Shown here in pieces: positions 51,028-60,711 of a stretch of 64,000 nucleotides of DNA. How positions within the stretch are numbered: the stretch's first letter is position 1; every line of letters starts with the position of its first letter. The notes below the pieces were generated by a model. That model was given only the letters and a program-made list of their open reading frames with translations, had not been told where the DNA came from and ran no database searches. The DNA comes from Pseudomonas viridiflava. Lineage in GTDB: Bacteria > Pseudomonadota > Gammaproteobacteria > Pseudomonadales > Pseudomonadaceae. The translations under genes were made by a program, and so were the position numbers. The stretch is from contig NZ_UTKY01000008.1 in the NCBI RefSeq assembly GCF_900583165.1, positions 62,001 through 126,000 on the forward strand, given 5' to 3'.

Positions 51028-52500
51028 TCAGGCACCTTCAGCCTGCTTGAAGCCACCCCGAAGATCACCGCTGCGTGCCAGGAAACGCCCCGCCCGCCGG
51101 CCGTTCGCCTGCCCCTCCAGGTAAGCCAGTGCACCATTGACCCACACCCCATCGATGCCCTCTGCCGGCCGTTGCGGCTCCGTGAAATCCGCCACGTCCC
51201 GCACACGCGCCGGATCGAACAACACCAGGTCAGCCCAGTGCCCTTCGCGAATTTCGCCGCGCTCTGACAACCCGAACCTCGCCGCTGACAACCCTGTCAT
51301 TTTATGCACCGCCGTATGCAGCGGGAACAACCCGACATCTCGGCTGAAATGCCCAAGCACCCGTGGAAACGCGCCCCACAAACGCGGATGGGGAAACGGG
51401 TCTTCGGGCAAGCCATCAGACCCCACCATCGACAGCGGATGCGCGAGGATGCGTCGTACATCGGCTTCATCCATCCCGTAGTACACCGCCCCCGCCGGTT
51501 GCAGGCGGCGGGCTGCATCCATCAGCGAAACGTCCCACTCGGCCGCAATATCCTGCAGGTCTCGCCCGCCCATCTCCGGATGCGGCGTCGACCAGGTGAT
51601 GGTGATACGAAACGCATCGGTCACTTGCTTCAAATCCAGCGTCGAAGAACTGGCCGCATAGGGGTAACAATCACACCCCACCGGATGGGTTTTCGCCGCC
51701 AACTCCAGGGATGCCAACAACTGCGGACTACGCCCCCAGTTACCCGCGCCTGCACATTTGAGGTGGGAAATAATCACCGGCACCTTGGCATGCCGGCCGA
51801 TCAGGAATGCTTCGTCCATTGCCTCCAGCACCGGCTCGAATTCACTGCGCAAATGGGTGGTGTACACCGCGCCGAACGCCGTGAGTGCTTCACTGAGTTG
51901 CAGCACTTCATCGGTATTGGCATTGAAGGCGCTGGCGTAGGCCAGGCCTGTGGATAAACCGAGGGCGCCGGCTTTCAGGCTGTCTTGCAACTGCAAACGC
52001 ATGGCAGCGATTTCGTCCGGCGTGGCGGTTCGGTGCAGATCGTCCATATGATTGCTGCGCAGCGCCGTGTGGCCGATCAAGGCCGCGACGTTGACCGCTG
52101 GGTGCGCGTTTTCGACGGCATTGCGGTAGTCGTTGAAACGCGGATAAACAAACGCCTCGCGCGTGCCTAATAGGTTCATAGGGTCCGGCGGATCGCTGCG
52201 CAGACTCACCGGCGAGGCGCTGATGCCGCAGTTGCCGACAATCACCGTGGTCACGCCCTGGCTGAGCTTGGGCAACATCTGCGGATGGCGAATCACCACC
52301 GTGTCGTCGTGGGTATGCACGTCGATAAACCCCGGTGCCAGCACGCGGCCGGTGGCGTCGATTTCCTGCTCGGCAATGGCCGTCGACAAGTCGCCGATCG
52401 CCGCGATGCGTCCGTCGCGCAGCCCCACGTCGGCGAGGTAGCCCGGGGTGTTGCTGCCATCAATGACCAGCGCGTGGCGAATCAGCGTGTCGTACTTCAT
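51028..52500 (-). CDS. N-acyl-D-amino-acid deacylase (D-aminoacylase)
   Basis: The start at 52500 (MKYDTLIRHALVIDGSNTPGYL) has a GGAG site; an upstream in-frame extension is rejected. It is 490 residues of the amidohydrolase superfamily: APGFIDVHTHDD (metal HxH), GNCGIS with a metal Cys, a SHLKCAG lysine/His region and VGSDGLPEDP (Asp). It hydrolyses N-acyl-D-amino acids. It is the last gene of the operon with a permease and an RpiR regulator. Confidence 0.92.
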   Translation of the reverse strand: MKYDTLIRHALVIDGSNTPGYLADVGLRDGRIAAIGDLSTAIAEQEIDATGRVLAPGFIDVHTHDDTVVIRHPQMLPKLSQGVTTVIVGNCGISASPVSLRSDPPDPMNLLGTREAFVYPRFNDYRNAVENAHPAVNVAALIGHTALRSNHMDDLHRTATPDEIAAMRLQLQDSLKAGALGLSTGLAYASAFNANTDEVLQLSEALTAFGAVYTTHLRSEFEPVLEAMDEAFLIGRHAKVPVIISHLKCAGAGNWGRSPQLLASLELAAKTHPVGCDCYPYAASSSTLDLKQVTDAFRITITWSTPHPEMGGRDLQDIAAEWDVSLMDAARRLQPAGAVYYGMDEADVRRILAHPLSMVGSDGLPEDPFPHPRLWGAFPRVLGHFSRDVGLFPLHTAVHKMTGLSAARFGLSERGEIREGHWADLVLFDPARVRDVADFTEPQRPAEGIDGVWVNGALAYLEGQANGRRAGRFLARSGDLRGGFKQAEGA

Positions 52501-52501
52501 A

Positions 52502-53362
52502 TCAGTCTCCAAGCGGCAGGCTATCAGGGCCGCCGCGATAATCGTCCAGCGCCAGCTTGATGCGGCGCAGGCGTTCCTGGTTGTCGTCCGGCTGGGCCAG
52601 CGCCAGCTCAGTGGCGAGCAGGTCGATGGCCAGCAACATGCCGTAGCGCGCTGCGGTGGGCTTGTAGATAAAACTGGTTTCGGCCGGTTGCAGCGGCAAG
52701 AGCACATCCGCCAGTTGGGCGAGCGGGGAGCCGGCCAAGGTGATGGCAAGGATGCGTGCGTCGTAACTGCGTGCCAGTGCCACCACGTCCAGCAGTTCTG
52801 GGGTAAGACCCGTCAGGGAGCAGACGATCAGCGCATGCTCGGGGCCCACGGTGGCGGCTGTGACGCGCATCATTACGGGGTCATGGCAGGCCGCAATCGG
52901 GTAGCCCAGGCGCACCAACCGCACCTGCAACTCATCGCTGCACAGGCTCGACGGGCCGCCCATGCCAAACGCGTGGATCATCCTCGCCTTACCCAGCAAG
53001 CCGACCGCATCGACATAACTCGCCTGGTTGAAACCCGACAGGTGCTGACGCAGAGTCGCTTCGATATCACCCAGTATCTGACGGTGAAACGCCGATTGCT
53101 CCGGCAACCCCGCCGGGTCAAGAAAGCGGCTGCCTACCCCGCTGGCCTGGGCCAGTTGCAAGCGCAGATCACGCAGGTCACGACACCCGACACTGCGGGC
53201 GAAGCGCGACAGCGTGGCCGTGCTCACTTCGGCCCGTTGCGACAACGCCTCCAGGCTGGCCGACGCGGCAAAGCCCACATCCTCGAGCATCAGCTTGGCG
53301 ATACGCCCTTCACCCGCGCTGAATGAGTCTTGGCGGGCACGGATCTGGTAGAGGATGTCCAT
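52502..53362 (-). CDS. RpiR/MurR-family regulator
   Basis: A 286-residue regulator: an N-terminal RpiR helix-turn-helix (1 to about 80, ASASLEALSQRAEVSTATLSRFARSVG) and a C-terminal SIS domain (about 125-260) that normally senses phosphosugars. A GGAG site precedes it. It ends one base before the D-aminoacylase start and follows the permease by 13 bases, so it probably controls its own operon, with a ligand related to N-acyl-D-amino acids. Confidence 0.92.
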   Translation of the reverse strand: MDILYQIRARQDSFSAGEGRIAKLMLEDVGFAASASLEALSQRAEVSTATLSRFARSVGCRDLRDLRLQLAQASGVGSRFLDPAGLPEQSAFHRQILGDIEATLRQHLSGFNQASYVDAVGLLGKARMIHAFGMGGPSSLCSDELQVRLVRLGYPIAACHDPVMMRVTAATVGPEHALIVCSLTGLTPELLDVVALARSYDARILAITLAGSPLAQLADVLLPLQPAETSFIYKPTAARYGMLLAIDLLATELALAQPDDNQERLRRIKLALDDYRGGPDSLPLGD

Positions 53363-53375
53363 AACGGCTCCGGGT

Positions 53376-54725
53376 TTACAGCAGGCAGGACAGACCGTAA
53401 GTCAGACCGAAGGCGACCACCGAAATCAAAGTCTCCAGCACGGTCCAGGTCTTGAAGGTCTGGATCACCGTCATATTGAAGTATTCCTTGATCAGCCAGA
53501 AGCCGCCGTCGTTGACGTGGGAAAAAATCACCGAGCCCGCCCCTGTTGCCAACACCAGCAATTCCGGGTGTGGATAACCCAGGCCCAATGCAACGGGGGC
53601 GACAACACCCGACGCCGTGGTCATCGCAACCGTGGCCGAGCCGGTGGCGATGCGCATCAACGCGGCGAACAACCAGCCCATCACCAGCGGCGACAGGTGG
53701 AAGGCGTGGGCCAGACCGAGAATTTCGTTGGTCACGCCCGCGTCCACCAGAATGCGGTTCAAGCCACCACCGGCGCCCACCAGCAAGGTGATACTGGCGG
53801 TCGGCGCGAGGCATTCATTGGTGAACTTGAGGATCGACTCGCGGTTGAAGCCCTGGGCAATGCCCAAGGTCCAGAAACTCACGAGCGTCGCCAGCAGCAG
53901 TGCAATCACCGAGTTGCCGATAAACAGTAAGAACTGATTGAAAGCGGTGCCCGGTGTAGAGATCACATTGGCCCAGCCGCCGATCATCATCAGCACCACT
54001 GGCAACAGGATAGTGCCCATGGTCAGGCTGAAACTCGGCAGGCGGGTGCGCGGTTCACGCTCGATAAACTGGCGTTCCAGCGGGTTTTCAGCCGGTAACT
54101 GGATACGCGGCACGATGAATTTTGCATAGACCGGGCCGGCAATGATCGCGGTCGGAATGCCGATCAAAATCGCATATAACACCGTCTGCCCCACCGACGC
54201 GTTATACGCCAGCACTGCCATCATCGCCGCCGGGTGCGGCGGCACCAACGCGTGCACGACCGACAAACCGGCAACCATCGGCAAGCCGACCATCAGGATC
54301 GACACGCCCACGCGCCGCGCCACCGTGAAGGCAATCGGCACCAACAATACAAAACCCACTTCGAAAAACAGCGGCAACCCCACCAGGAACGCGATGCACA
54401 CCATCGCCCAGTGCGCGTTGCGTTCGCCGAAGCGGTTGATCAGCGTGCGCGCCACCTGCTCTGCACCACCGGACTCGGCCATCATCTTGCCAAGCATGGT
54501 GCCGAGTGCGACAACCAGGGCGATATGCCCCAGGGTTTTGCCGACGCCCGCTTCGTACGAGCCCATGATCGTGTCTGCCGGCATCCCGGCCGTCAGCGCC
54601 AGGCCAATGGACACCAGGGTGATAACGATAAACGGGTTAAGCCGGTAACGTGCAATCAGCACGATCAAAGCGATGATGGCGATGGCAGCGTATGCCAATA
54701 GCCCGAAGCCCAGTGATGCGGCCAT
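53376..54725 (-). CDS. GntP-family permease
   Basis: The start at 54725 (MAASLGFGLLAYAAIAIIALIVLIARYRLNPF) has a GAGGAG site and gives 449 residues with about 12-14 transmembrane segments. Typical GntP stretches include AESGGAEQVARTLINRFGERNAHWAM and PPHPAAMMAVL. The family carries gluconate and other hydroxy acids. Next to D-aminoacylase it may carry N-acyl-D-amino acids or D-hydroxy acids. First gene of the operon. Confidence 0.92.
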   Translation of the reverse strand: MAASLGFGLLAYAAIAIIALIVLIARYRLNPFIVITLVSIGLALTAGMPADTIMGSYEAGVGKTLGHIALVVALGTMLGKMMAESGGAEQVARTLINRFGERNAHWAMVCIAFLVGLPLFFEVGFVLLVPIAFTVARRVGVSILMVGLPMVAGLSVVHALVPPHPAAMMAVLAYNASVGQTVLYAILIGIPTAIIAGPVYAKFIVPRIQLPAENPLERQFIEREPRTRLPSFSLTMGTILLPVVLMMIGGWANVISTPGTAFNQFLLFIGNSVIALLLATLVSFWTLGIAQGFNRESILKFTNECLAPTASITLLVGAGGGLNRILVDAGVTNEILGLAHAFHLSPLVMGWLFAALMRIATGSATVAMTTASGVVAPVALGLGYPHPELLVLATGAGSVIFSHVNDGGFWLIKEYFNMTVIQTFKTWTVLETLISVVAFGLTYGLSCLL

Positions 54726-54973
54726 GCGGTACTCCTCGGAAAGGGTCACGTCGAATTGGTTGTGAAACTCTTAAATCATTACCTGGGATAGTTTTCAAAT
54801 TTAATGAAAGTAATTTTCGCCCACAGACAAGCGCTGTCGCGTTCGGATATGCCCAACGGCGGCTCATGAAAATGAGGGGGGTGTTCTTACATGAAGATCA
54901 GAAGATGCCGGAAACTCAACGGCCGCCATCCAGTCATAGAATGCGCACTCACTCATGCCCAGGAAAACCGACC

Positions 54974-55354
54974 ATGATTCGCACTTCCCTTGCCGCCAGC
55001 GTCCTGCTGCTCGCCGTGTGCGGCACCGCCTCGGCAGCCGATAACGCGGCGCTGACTCAATGCATGGACACCGCCAACACCACCGCCGACATGGTCAGTT
55101 GCAATGCCAAGGAAGCCAAAGTGCAGGACAAGCGCCTGAACACAGCCTACAAAACCGCCCTCGCCGCCCAGCAAGGTGCGCGCAAACAGCAGCTGCAAGA
55201 CGTGCAGCGCCTGTGGATAAAGTACCGGGATGCCAATTGCGCGTTTGCGGGCTCAGCGACCGGCGGCACCATTGATCAGGTTAACGGCGCCGGCTGTGTG
55301 CTGGACATGACCCAGACGCGTGCCCAGGAGCTGGAAAACCTGGTCGGGCCATGA
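54974..55354 (+). CDS. Lysozyme inhibitor LprI-like (DUF1311) protein
   Basis: A 126-residue secreted protein: a signal peptide (MIRTSLAASVLLLAVCGTASA) followed by a DUF1311 domain with four Cys (QCMD ... SCN ... DANCAF ... GAGCVLD). The family includes the mycobacterial lysozyme inhibitor LprI, so a periplasmic role in protecting the wall is possible. Monocistronic. Confidence 0.88.
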   Translation: MIRTSLAASVLLLAVCGTASAADNAALTQCMDTANTTADMVSCNAKEAKVQDKRLNTAYKTALAAQQGARKQQLQDVQRLWIKYRDANCAFAGSATGGTIDQVNGAGCVLDMTQTRAQELENLVGP

Positions 55355-55356
55355 TC

Positions 55357-55456
55357 TGTAGGAGCGAGCTTGCTCGCGAAAAATCCGAATGCGCCGCATG
55401 CACTCAGAATGCCCGCGTTATCGTTGACGATTTTCGCGGGCAAGCCCGCTCCTACA
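55357..55456. repeat. REPIN, family 2
   Basis: An inverted pair that fills the whole gap between the convergent LprI-like and SulP genes, 2 bases from one stop and 3 from the other. Confidence 0.88.
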
Positions 55457-55459
55457 AAG

Positions 55460-56905
55460 TTATTCGTGATGAACCTTGGCGCGCTTGAGCAATTTCTTGC
55501 AGCGCTCCGACAAATGCAGCACCCGCAGATGCTTGCCGGCCTTGCTGTAGCGCTCGCGCAGGGTCATCAACGCAGCAATCGCCGAATAGTCGACAAAGCT
55601 CAGGTGGCGGCAATCCAACGTCACTTGAGCCGGATCGTTGGCCGGGTCGAATTGATTCAGGAATGGCGTAGTAGAGGCAAAGAACAACGTGCCGTGCAGG
55701 CGATACAGCTTGCTGCCATCCGCTTCCAGATGCTCATCGGCATACAGCTCCCGCGCCTGCTGCCAGGCGAAGTTCAGCGCCGCAATCACAATCCCGCAGA
55801 GCACGGCGGTGGCCAGGTCGGTAAACACGGTGATCACCGTGACCGCAATAATCACCAGCACGTCGTTGAGCGGCACCTTGTTGACCACCCGCAACGAGGC
55901 CCAGGCAAACGTCTGCTGGGATACCACGAACATCACCCCCACCAGCGCCGCCAGCGGGATTCGCTCAATAAACGGCGACAGAAACAGAATGAACAACAGG
56001 ATCATCACCCCGGCAAACACCCCGGAGAATCGCCCGCGCCCGCCGGAGCTGAGGTTGATCACGGTTTGCCCGATCATCGCGCAACCGCCCATGCCGCCGA
56101 ACACACCCGAGACCATGTTCGCCGCGCCCAGGGCTACGCTTTCGCGGTCAGGGTAGCCACGGGTTTCGGTGATTTCGTCGGTGAGGTTGAGGGTGAGCAG
56201 GGTCTCCAGCAGGCCGACCATGGCCATCAGGAACGCGTACGGCGCGATGATGCCCAGGGTTTCAAGGGTCCAGGGGAGCTGCGGCAGCGCAAAGGTCGGC
56301 AAACCGCCGGCGATGTGGGCCATGTCGCCCAACGTACGCGTTGGCAAACCCAGCAGGTACACCGCCAGGCCTACGCCGAGGATCGCCACCAACGCCGGCG
56401 GCACGGCACGGGTGATGCGCGGCAGCAGGTAGACAATCGCCATGGTCACCACCACCAGCCCAATCATCACGTACAACGGCGTGCCGCTGAGCCAGTGTTC
56501 ACCGCTTTTGAAATGTTCGAGCTGCGCCAACGCAATGATGATCGCCAGGCCGTTGACGAACCCCAGCATCACCGGGTGCGGCACCATGCGCACCAACTTG
56601 CCCAGGCGCAGCAGGCCGAAGGCGATCATGATCAACCCGCCCAACAGTACCGTGGCCAACAGGTATTCCACGCCATGCTGGACGACCAATGCGACGATCA
56701 CCACCGCCATCGAGCCTGCCGCACCGGAGACCATACCCGGCCGGCCGCCGAACAACGCGGTGAGGGTGCAGATGATAAAGGCGCCGTAGAGCCCCATCAG
56801 CGGGTTGAGATGGGCCACCAGGGCAAAGGCGATGCATTCGGGCAGCAACGCAAACGACGTGGTGAGGCCGGCCAGGGCATCGGCGCGCAGACGGGTGAGG
56901 TTCAT
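55460..56905 (-). CDS. SulP-family anion permease with STAS domain
   Basis: A 481-residue inner-membrane transporter with 12-14 membrane segments (LTTSFALLPECIAFALVAHLNPLMGLYGAF; GGMGGCAMIGQTVINLSSGGRGRFSG) and a C-terminal STAS domain (about 400-475: TLDCRHLSFVDYSAIAALM). SulP members carry sulfate, bicarbonate or dicarboxylates; the substrate here is not determined. Confidence 0.92.
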   Translation of the reverse strand: MNLTRLRADALAGLTTSFALLPECIAFALVAHLNPLMGLYGAFIICTLTALFGGRPGMVSGAAGSMAVVIVALVVQHGVEYLLATVLLGGLIMIAFGLLRLGKLVRMVPHPVMLGFVNGLAIIIALAQLEHFKSGEHWLSGTPLYVMIGLVVVTMAIVYLLPRITRAVPPALVAILGVGLAVYLLGLPTRTLGDMAHIAGGLPTFALPQLPWTLETLGIIAPYAFLMAMVGLLETLLTLNLTDEITETRGYPDRESVALGAANMVSGVFGGMGGCAMIGQTVINLSSGGRGRFSGVFAGVMILLFILFLSPFIERIPLAALVGVMFVVSQQTFAWASLRVVNKVPLNDVLVIIAVTVITVFTDLATAVLCGIVIAALNFAWQQARELYADEHLEADGSKLYRLHGTLFFASTTPFLNQFDPANDPAQVTLDCRHLSFVDYSAIAALMTLRERYSKAGKHLRVLHLSERCKKLLKRAKVHHE

Positions 56906-56992
56906 GAGGTACCAGGGTAATGCGGGGGATAAGGCGGGGGATGGTACGGAATTGAAGGGGTTGGGGCTAGTCTCGAAGACCCAGTCGCCTTC

Positions 56993-57089
56993 ATCGGGGG
57001 CAAGCCCCCTCCCACATTTGACCGAGTTCCAGCCTTGGAATGCAGTCTAGTGTGGGAGGGGCGGTGCGACGATTCGGCTTGCCCCCGAT
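56993..57089. repeat. Inverse REP pair with an interrupted copy
   Basis: The two family-1 REPs are arranged opposite to a normal REPIN (ATCGGGGGCAAGCC first). The second copy is split by about 16 extra bases after GTGGGAGGGG. Confidence 0.75.
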
Positions 57090-57115
57090 AGCAGCACCTC
57101 GGTCTCAAGCGAACA

Positions 57116-58009
57116 TCACACCATCTCGTTACGAATCCACTCCACGACCGACGTGCGCTTGGGCACCCACCCCAACAATTCACGCGCATGCTTGCCGCGC
57201 ACCCGGCTATTGGAACCCAAACCATAGTTGGCCATTTCATACCCCCACTCAGCTTCAGCCTCGGCTAACGGCCAATCCTGCGGTTTACCCAGATTCAGCG
57301 CTAGGGCAATCGCCGTGGTCATGTCGATAAACGCCGCTTCACTGCTTTCGACAAAGTAGAAAGTGCCCGGCATGTTTTTCTCAAGGGCCAGCAGGTACAG
57401 CGCCACCACGTCCTCAATATGCACGTTGGACCAGATGTTCTGCCCCGTCCCCACATGCCGTACCACCCCACTCTTGCGTGCCTGCTTGAGCAAGCGCGGC
57501 AATTGCACGCTGTCACGCTTCACGCCCAGGCTATGGCCGTAGATCAGGGTGTTGCAGATCACTGCCGAATTCACGCCATCGTTGGCGGCCGCGAGGATCA
57601 GGTTGTCGATGGCCACGCGCGCGGCTTTATCCACAGTCGGTTCCGGCAGGTTGTCTTCGAAGTAGATGACGTCGCTGGATTTCCCCCCCGAGGCATCCCC
57701 CACAATGCTCGAACCGCTGGTGTGCAAGAACGGCTTGTTCGAACCCTTCAGTGCAGCCAGCAAGGTTTGCACGGCAGCGTGATGGTCGCTGCTGGCAGCG
57801 TTGATCACCGCGTCGGCCTTATGGGCCTGTTCGGTCAACGCACTGGCATCGTCCAGGGTGCCAAGCACCGGGGTAATGCCCAGCGCCGTCATTTCAGCCG
57901 CTTGCTCGGCACTGCGTACCAGGCCGGTCACGCGGTGGCCAGCCTTGACCAGGCCGGTGGCGATGGAACCACCGATAAAACCTGCGGCGCCGGTTACGAA
58001 TACGTTCAT
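57116..58009 (-). CDS. NAD-dependent epimerase/dehydratase
   Basis: The start at 58009 with an AGGAG site gives 297 residues. The Rossmann motif VFVTGAAGFIGGSIATGLVKAG is at the N-terminus; HTSGSSIVGD provides a Ser and VICNTLIYGHSLG a Tyr of the extended-SDR type, though the usual YxxxK is not clear. The C-terminal half resembles atypical NAD(P)-binding SDRs. The substrate is unknown. It follows a LysR gene on the same strand. Confidence 0.87.
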   Translation of the reverse strand: MNVFVTGAAGFIGGSIATGLVKAGHRVTGLVRSAEQAAEMTALGITPVLGTLDDASALTEQAHKADAVINAASSDHHAAVQTLLAALKGSNKPFLHTSGSSIVGDASGGKSSDVIYFEDNLPEPTVDKAARVAIDNLILAAANDGVNSAVICNTLIYGHSLGVKRDSVQLPRLLKQARKSGVVRHVGTGQNIWSNVHIEDVVALYLLALEKNMPGTFYFVESSEAAFIDMTTAIALALNLGKPQDWPLAEAEAEWGYEMANYGLGSNSRVRGKHARELLGWVPKRTSVVEWIRNEMV

Positions 58010-58112
58010 GGAGGGTGCTCCTGACTGGGTAAGTGATGAGCCCAGTATCCAGGCCCCCTCTGCGTCGAATAAGCCCCGACGGCCCAATTCACTCTTGCGC
58101 AGCGATCACGAA

Positions 58113-59009
58113 TCAGCAGGCATACCGCGCCAGCTTGGCCTGGATAAAGTCCAGGAAGCACTGGATGCGCAGCGCCAACTGCGAGTTGCGGTAGAACACT
58201 GCGTGGATCGGCTGGCGATAGCCACTGTTGAACGCCTCCAGCACCGGCACCAGGCGACCGGCGTCGATATCGTTGGCGGTCATGAAGTTGGACAAGCAGC
58301 AAATGCCCTGCCCTTGCAACGCCAGCTCGCGCACGGTCTCACCGCTGGAGGCCGCAATGCTCGGCTGGATCAGCCAACGGTCGCCTTCCACATGGCGCAG
58401 CGGCCAGTGGTTGAGGGTTTCGGTCTGGGAGAAGCCGAGCAAGGTATGACTTGCCAACTCGGCCACCATGGTCGGCGCGCCGAATTGCGCGATGTACTCG
58501 GGGCTGGCGAGGATATGCAGCGGCGTGCAGCCCAGGGAGCGCGCATGCAGGGTGGAGTCGGCGAGCACACCGATGCGGATCGCAATATCAGTGCTCTGCT
58601 CCAGCAGGTCGATGATCACGTCATCGCTGTTGAGCTCCAGCTGGATCTCGGGGTAGAGGGCGCGGAATTCGGCAATGTACGGCACGATCCCGTGCAGCAT
58701 AAAAGGTACGGCCGCATTGATGCGCAGCCGCCCTGCCGGTTTTTTCTGGCGTGATGACAGGCGCTCTTCAAGCTCTTCCATCTGCGCCAAAATCACCTTG
58801 GCCTGCTCGAAGAAGTACTTGCCCTCTTCGGTCAGGTCCATGCGCCGCGTGGTGCGATTGATCAGCGTGGTGTCGAGCTTGGCCTCCAGGCGCGACAAGG
58901 TGCGACTGACCGCCGAGGGCGTCTGCCCGACCTGCTCTGCGGCCGCAGAAATCGAGCCGCACTCAATCACGCTGACGAAGATTTGTAGCTCGTCGGATCG
59001 GGCTTTCAC
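58113..59009 (-). CDS. LysR-family regulator
   Basis: A GTG start at 59009 (behind GAGGA) gives 298 residues. The N-terminal winged helix (LQIFVSVIECGSISAAAEQVGQTPSAVSRTLSRLEAKL) is followed by a substrate-binding domain (about 90-295). It lies between mdaB and the epimerase, all on one strand, so it may control them. Confidence 0.93.
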   Translation of the reverse strand: MKARSDELQIFVSVIECGSISAAAEQVGQTPSAVSRTLSRLEAKLDTTLINRTTRRMDLTEEGKYFFEQAKVILAQMEELEERLSSRQKKPAGRLRINAAVPFMLHGIVPYIAEFRALYPEIQLELNSDDVIIDLLEQSTDIAIRIGVLADSTLHARSLGCTPLHILASPEYIAQFGAPTMVAELASHTLLGFSQTETLNHWPLRHVEGDRWLIQPSIAASSGETVRELALQGQGICCLSNFMTANDIDAGRLVPVLEAFNSGYRQPIHAVFYRNSQLALRIQCFLDFIQAKLARYAC

Positions 59010-59039
59010 AGGCTGTCCTCGTTATCGGTTCGCAGCAGC

Positions 59040-59630
59040 TTACACCGAGAGGTTGAACACCTGGGCCAGGTGCTGCTCGTAACGCGCCACGTCTGCTTCG
59101 ATGGCCGGGCGTTTCATGACGTCCACGCACAGGAAAGTCGGCAAGGCGGTCATGCCAAGGAATTCGTTGGCCTTGTGGAACGGGAAGTACACCGCGTCCA
59201 CGCCCTTGGCTTCGAAGAAATCGCTCGGGTCGTCGAAGGCTTGCTGCGGTGCGTTCCAGGTCAACGACAGCATGTATTGCTTGCCCTGCACCAGGCCGCC
59301 GCTGCCGTATTTCTGCGACGCATCGGAACGGGTGCGGCCATCGCTGGCGTAAAGGCTGCCGTGGCCTTCGGTGAAGACTTCGTCGATGTACTTTTTGACG
59401 ATCCAGGGTGCGCCCATCCACCAGCCGGGCATTTGGTAGACGATCACGTCGGCCCAGAGGAATTTCGCGACCTCTTCGGCCACGTCGTAGCCTTCATCGA
59501 TATGGGTGACCTTGACGTCAATGCCACCACGGTCCAGCACGGCCAGTGCGGCGTCATGCAGGGTGGTGTTGTAGCGGCCATCGGAGTGGGCGAATTTTTT
59601 GCCGCCGTTAAGCAGGAGTACTTTTTTCAT
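59040..59630 (-). CDS. mdaB: NAD(P)H:quinone oxidoreductase MdaB
   Basis: A 196-residue flavodoxin-fold enzyme very like E. coli MdaB: NGGKKFAHSDGRYN, FLWADVIVYQMPGWWMGAPW, VFTEGHGSLYASDGRTRSD and FHKANEFLGM. It reduces quinones by two electrons, preventing redox cycling. First gene of the group with LysR and the epimerase. Confidence 0.95.
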   Translation of the reverse strand: MKKVLLLNGGKKFAHSDGRYNTTLHDAALAVLDRGGIDVKVTHIDEGYDVAEEVAKFLWADVIVYQMPGWWMGAPWIVKKYIDEVFTEGHGSLYASDGRTRSDASQKYGSGGLVQGKQYMLSLTWNAPQQAFDDPSDFFEAKGVDAVYFPFHKANEFLGMTALPTFLCVDVMKRPAIEADVARYEQHLAQVFNLSV

Positions 59631-59747
59631 GGGAAGGTATCCAGAGGTTGAAAATGTCTGAACGCAGACTATCGACCTTGGCCGCGAGGAATAAGCGGCC
59701 GTGCAGCAAAATACCTTTGACTGAAATGCACAAATGGCGAGTTATTG

Positions 59748-60512
59748 TTAACCGTTGATCAGTAGATGACCGCCCAACACTGCCATCCCGATAAAAAACC
59801 CCCGTTTGAACAGCGCCGCGCTGATGCGCTCGCGTATTACTTGGCCCAGCCACATACCCAACAGCGCCGGGGCCAGCGCCAGCAGCGAAGCATTCATTTC
59901 GCCACCGCTCAAGGTGCCGCGCCACACCAACCCGGCAGCCAACGCCAGGGTCGATACGGTGAATGACAAGCCCAGTGCCTGCACCAGTTGATCGCGATTC
60001 AATCCCAAGGCTTGCAGATAGGGCACCGCAGGAATCACAAATACGCCGGTGGCGGAGGTGATGATGCCCGTAATCACACCACAGAGCGGCCCCAGCCAGC
60101 GTTCGGTTTCGGGCTTTACGCTGAACGTAGGCAGGAACAATCCGCTCAGCGCATACACCAGCAGTGCACCACCCAATGCGTGTACCACCCAGCCACCACC
60201 GTTCATCCCCAACCAAACCGTACCCAACCCAGTGCCGAGAAAGATCAGCAGCAACATCGGCCACAGGCGTTTGAGCAACGCGCTCAAGTGGCCGCCGAAG
60301 GCCAGTTGCCAGAGGTTGGTAACCGTTGAGGGAATGATCAACAACGCCGCAGCCTGCGCCGGCAACATAGCCAGGCCGAGCAGGCCCATGGCGACGGTGG
60401 GCAGGCCCAGGCCGATCACGCCCTTGACGGTGCCGGCCAGCAGGAAGGTGACGAACACCAGCAGGGTCAGGGCCGGGCCGATGTCTTGGTAGAACGCTAG
60501 GAAGGTATTCAT
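59748..60512 (-). CDS. TauE/SafE-family permease
   Basis: The start at 60512 (MNTFLAFYQDIGPALTLLVF) gives 254 residues; there is no clear ribosome site, and upstream sequence is REP. Eight or so membrane segments, with the two TauE/SafE repeats (GTVKGVIGLGLPTVAMGLL and GVITGIITSATGVFVIPAVPYLQ). Members export sulfite, sulfonates or similar anions. Divergent from a LysR gene. Confidence 0.88.
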   Translation of the reverse strand: MNTFLAFYQDIGPALTLLVFVTFLLAGTVKGVIGLGLPTVAMGLLGLAMLPAQAAALLIIPSTVTNLWQLAFGGHLSALLKRLWPMLLLIFLGTGLGTVWLGMNGGGWVVHALGGALLVYALSGLFLPTFSVKPETERWLGPLCGVITGIITSATGVFVIPAVPYLQALGLNRDQLVQALGLSFTVSTLALAAGLVWRGTLSGGEMNASLLALAPALLGMWLGQVIRERISAALFKRGFFIGMAVLGGHLLING

Positions 60513-60597
60513 GGGGGGATTGTGCGGCTTTTCGATCAACCCGGAAATTCGCCATATACTGAGGCAGCCTCTTGTTTTATGTGAGGCTGAGGCCGCC

Positions 60598-60679
60598 ATC
60601 GGGGGCAAGCCCCCTCCCACATTCGACCGTATTTGCATGTTGGAACTCGGTCAAATGTGGGAGCGGGCTTGCCCGCGAT
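60598..60679. repeat. Inverse REP pair
   Basis: ATCGGGGGCAAGCCCCC ... GTGGGAGCGGGCTTGCCCGCGAT, again in the opposite order to a REPIN, between TauE/SafE and LysR starts. Its loop contains an inverted form of GACCGAGTTCCA seen at 57021-57032. Confidence 0.8.
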
Positions 60680-60711
60680 GGGGCCGGCCCAGTCACCCGA
60701 GAACCCCAGCC

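Noticed and set aside
55370..56920. A 516-codon plus-strand frame opposite the SulP permease
   Set aside because: His/Gln/Arg-rich low-complexity product antisense to a well-defined transporter; typical shadow.
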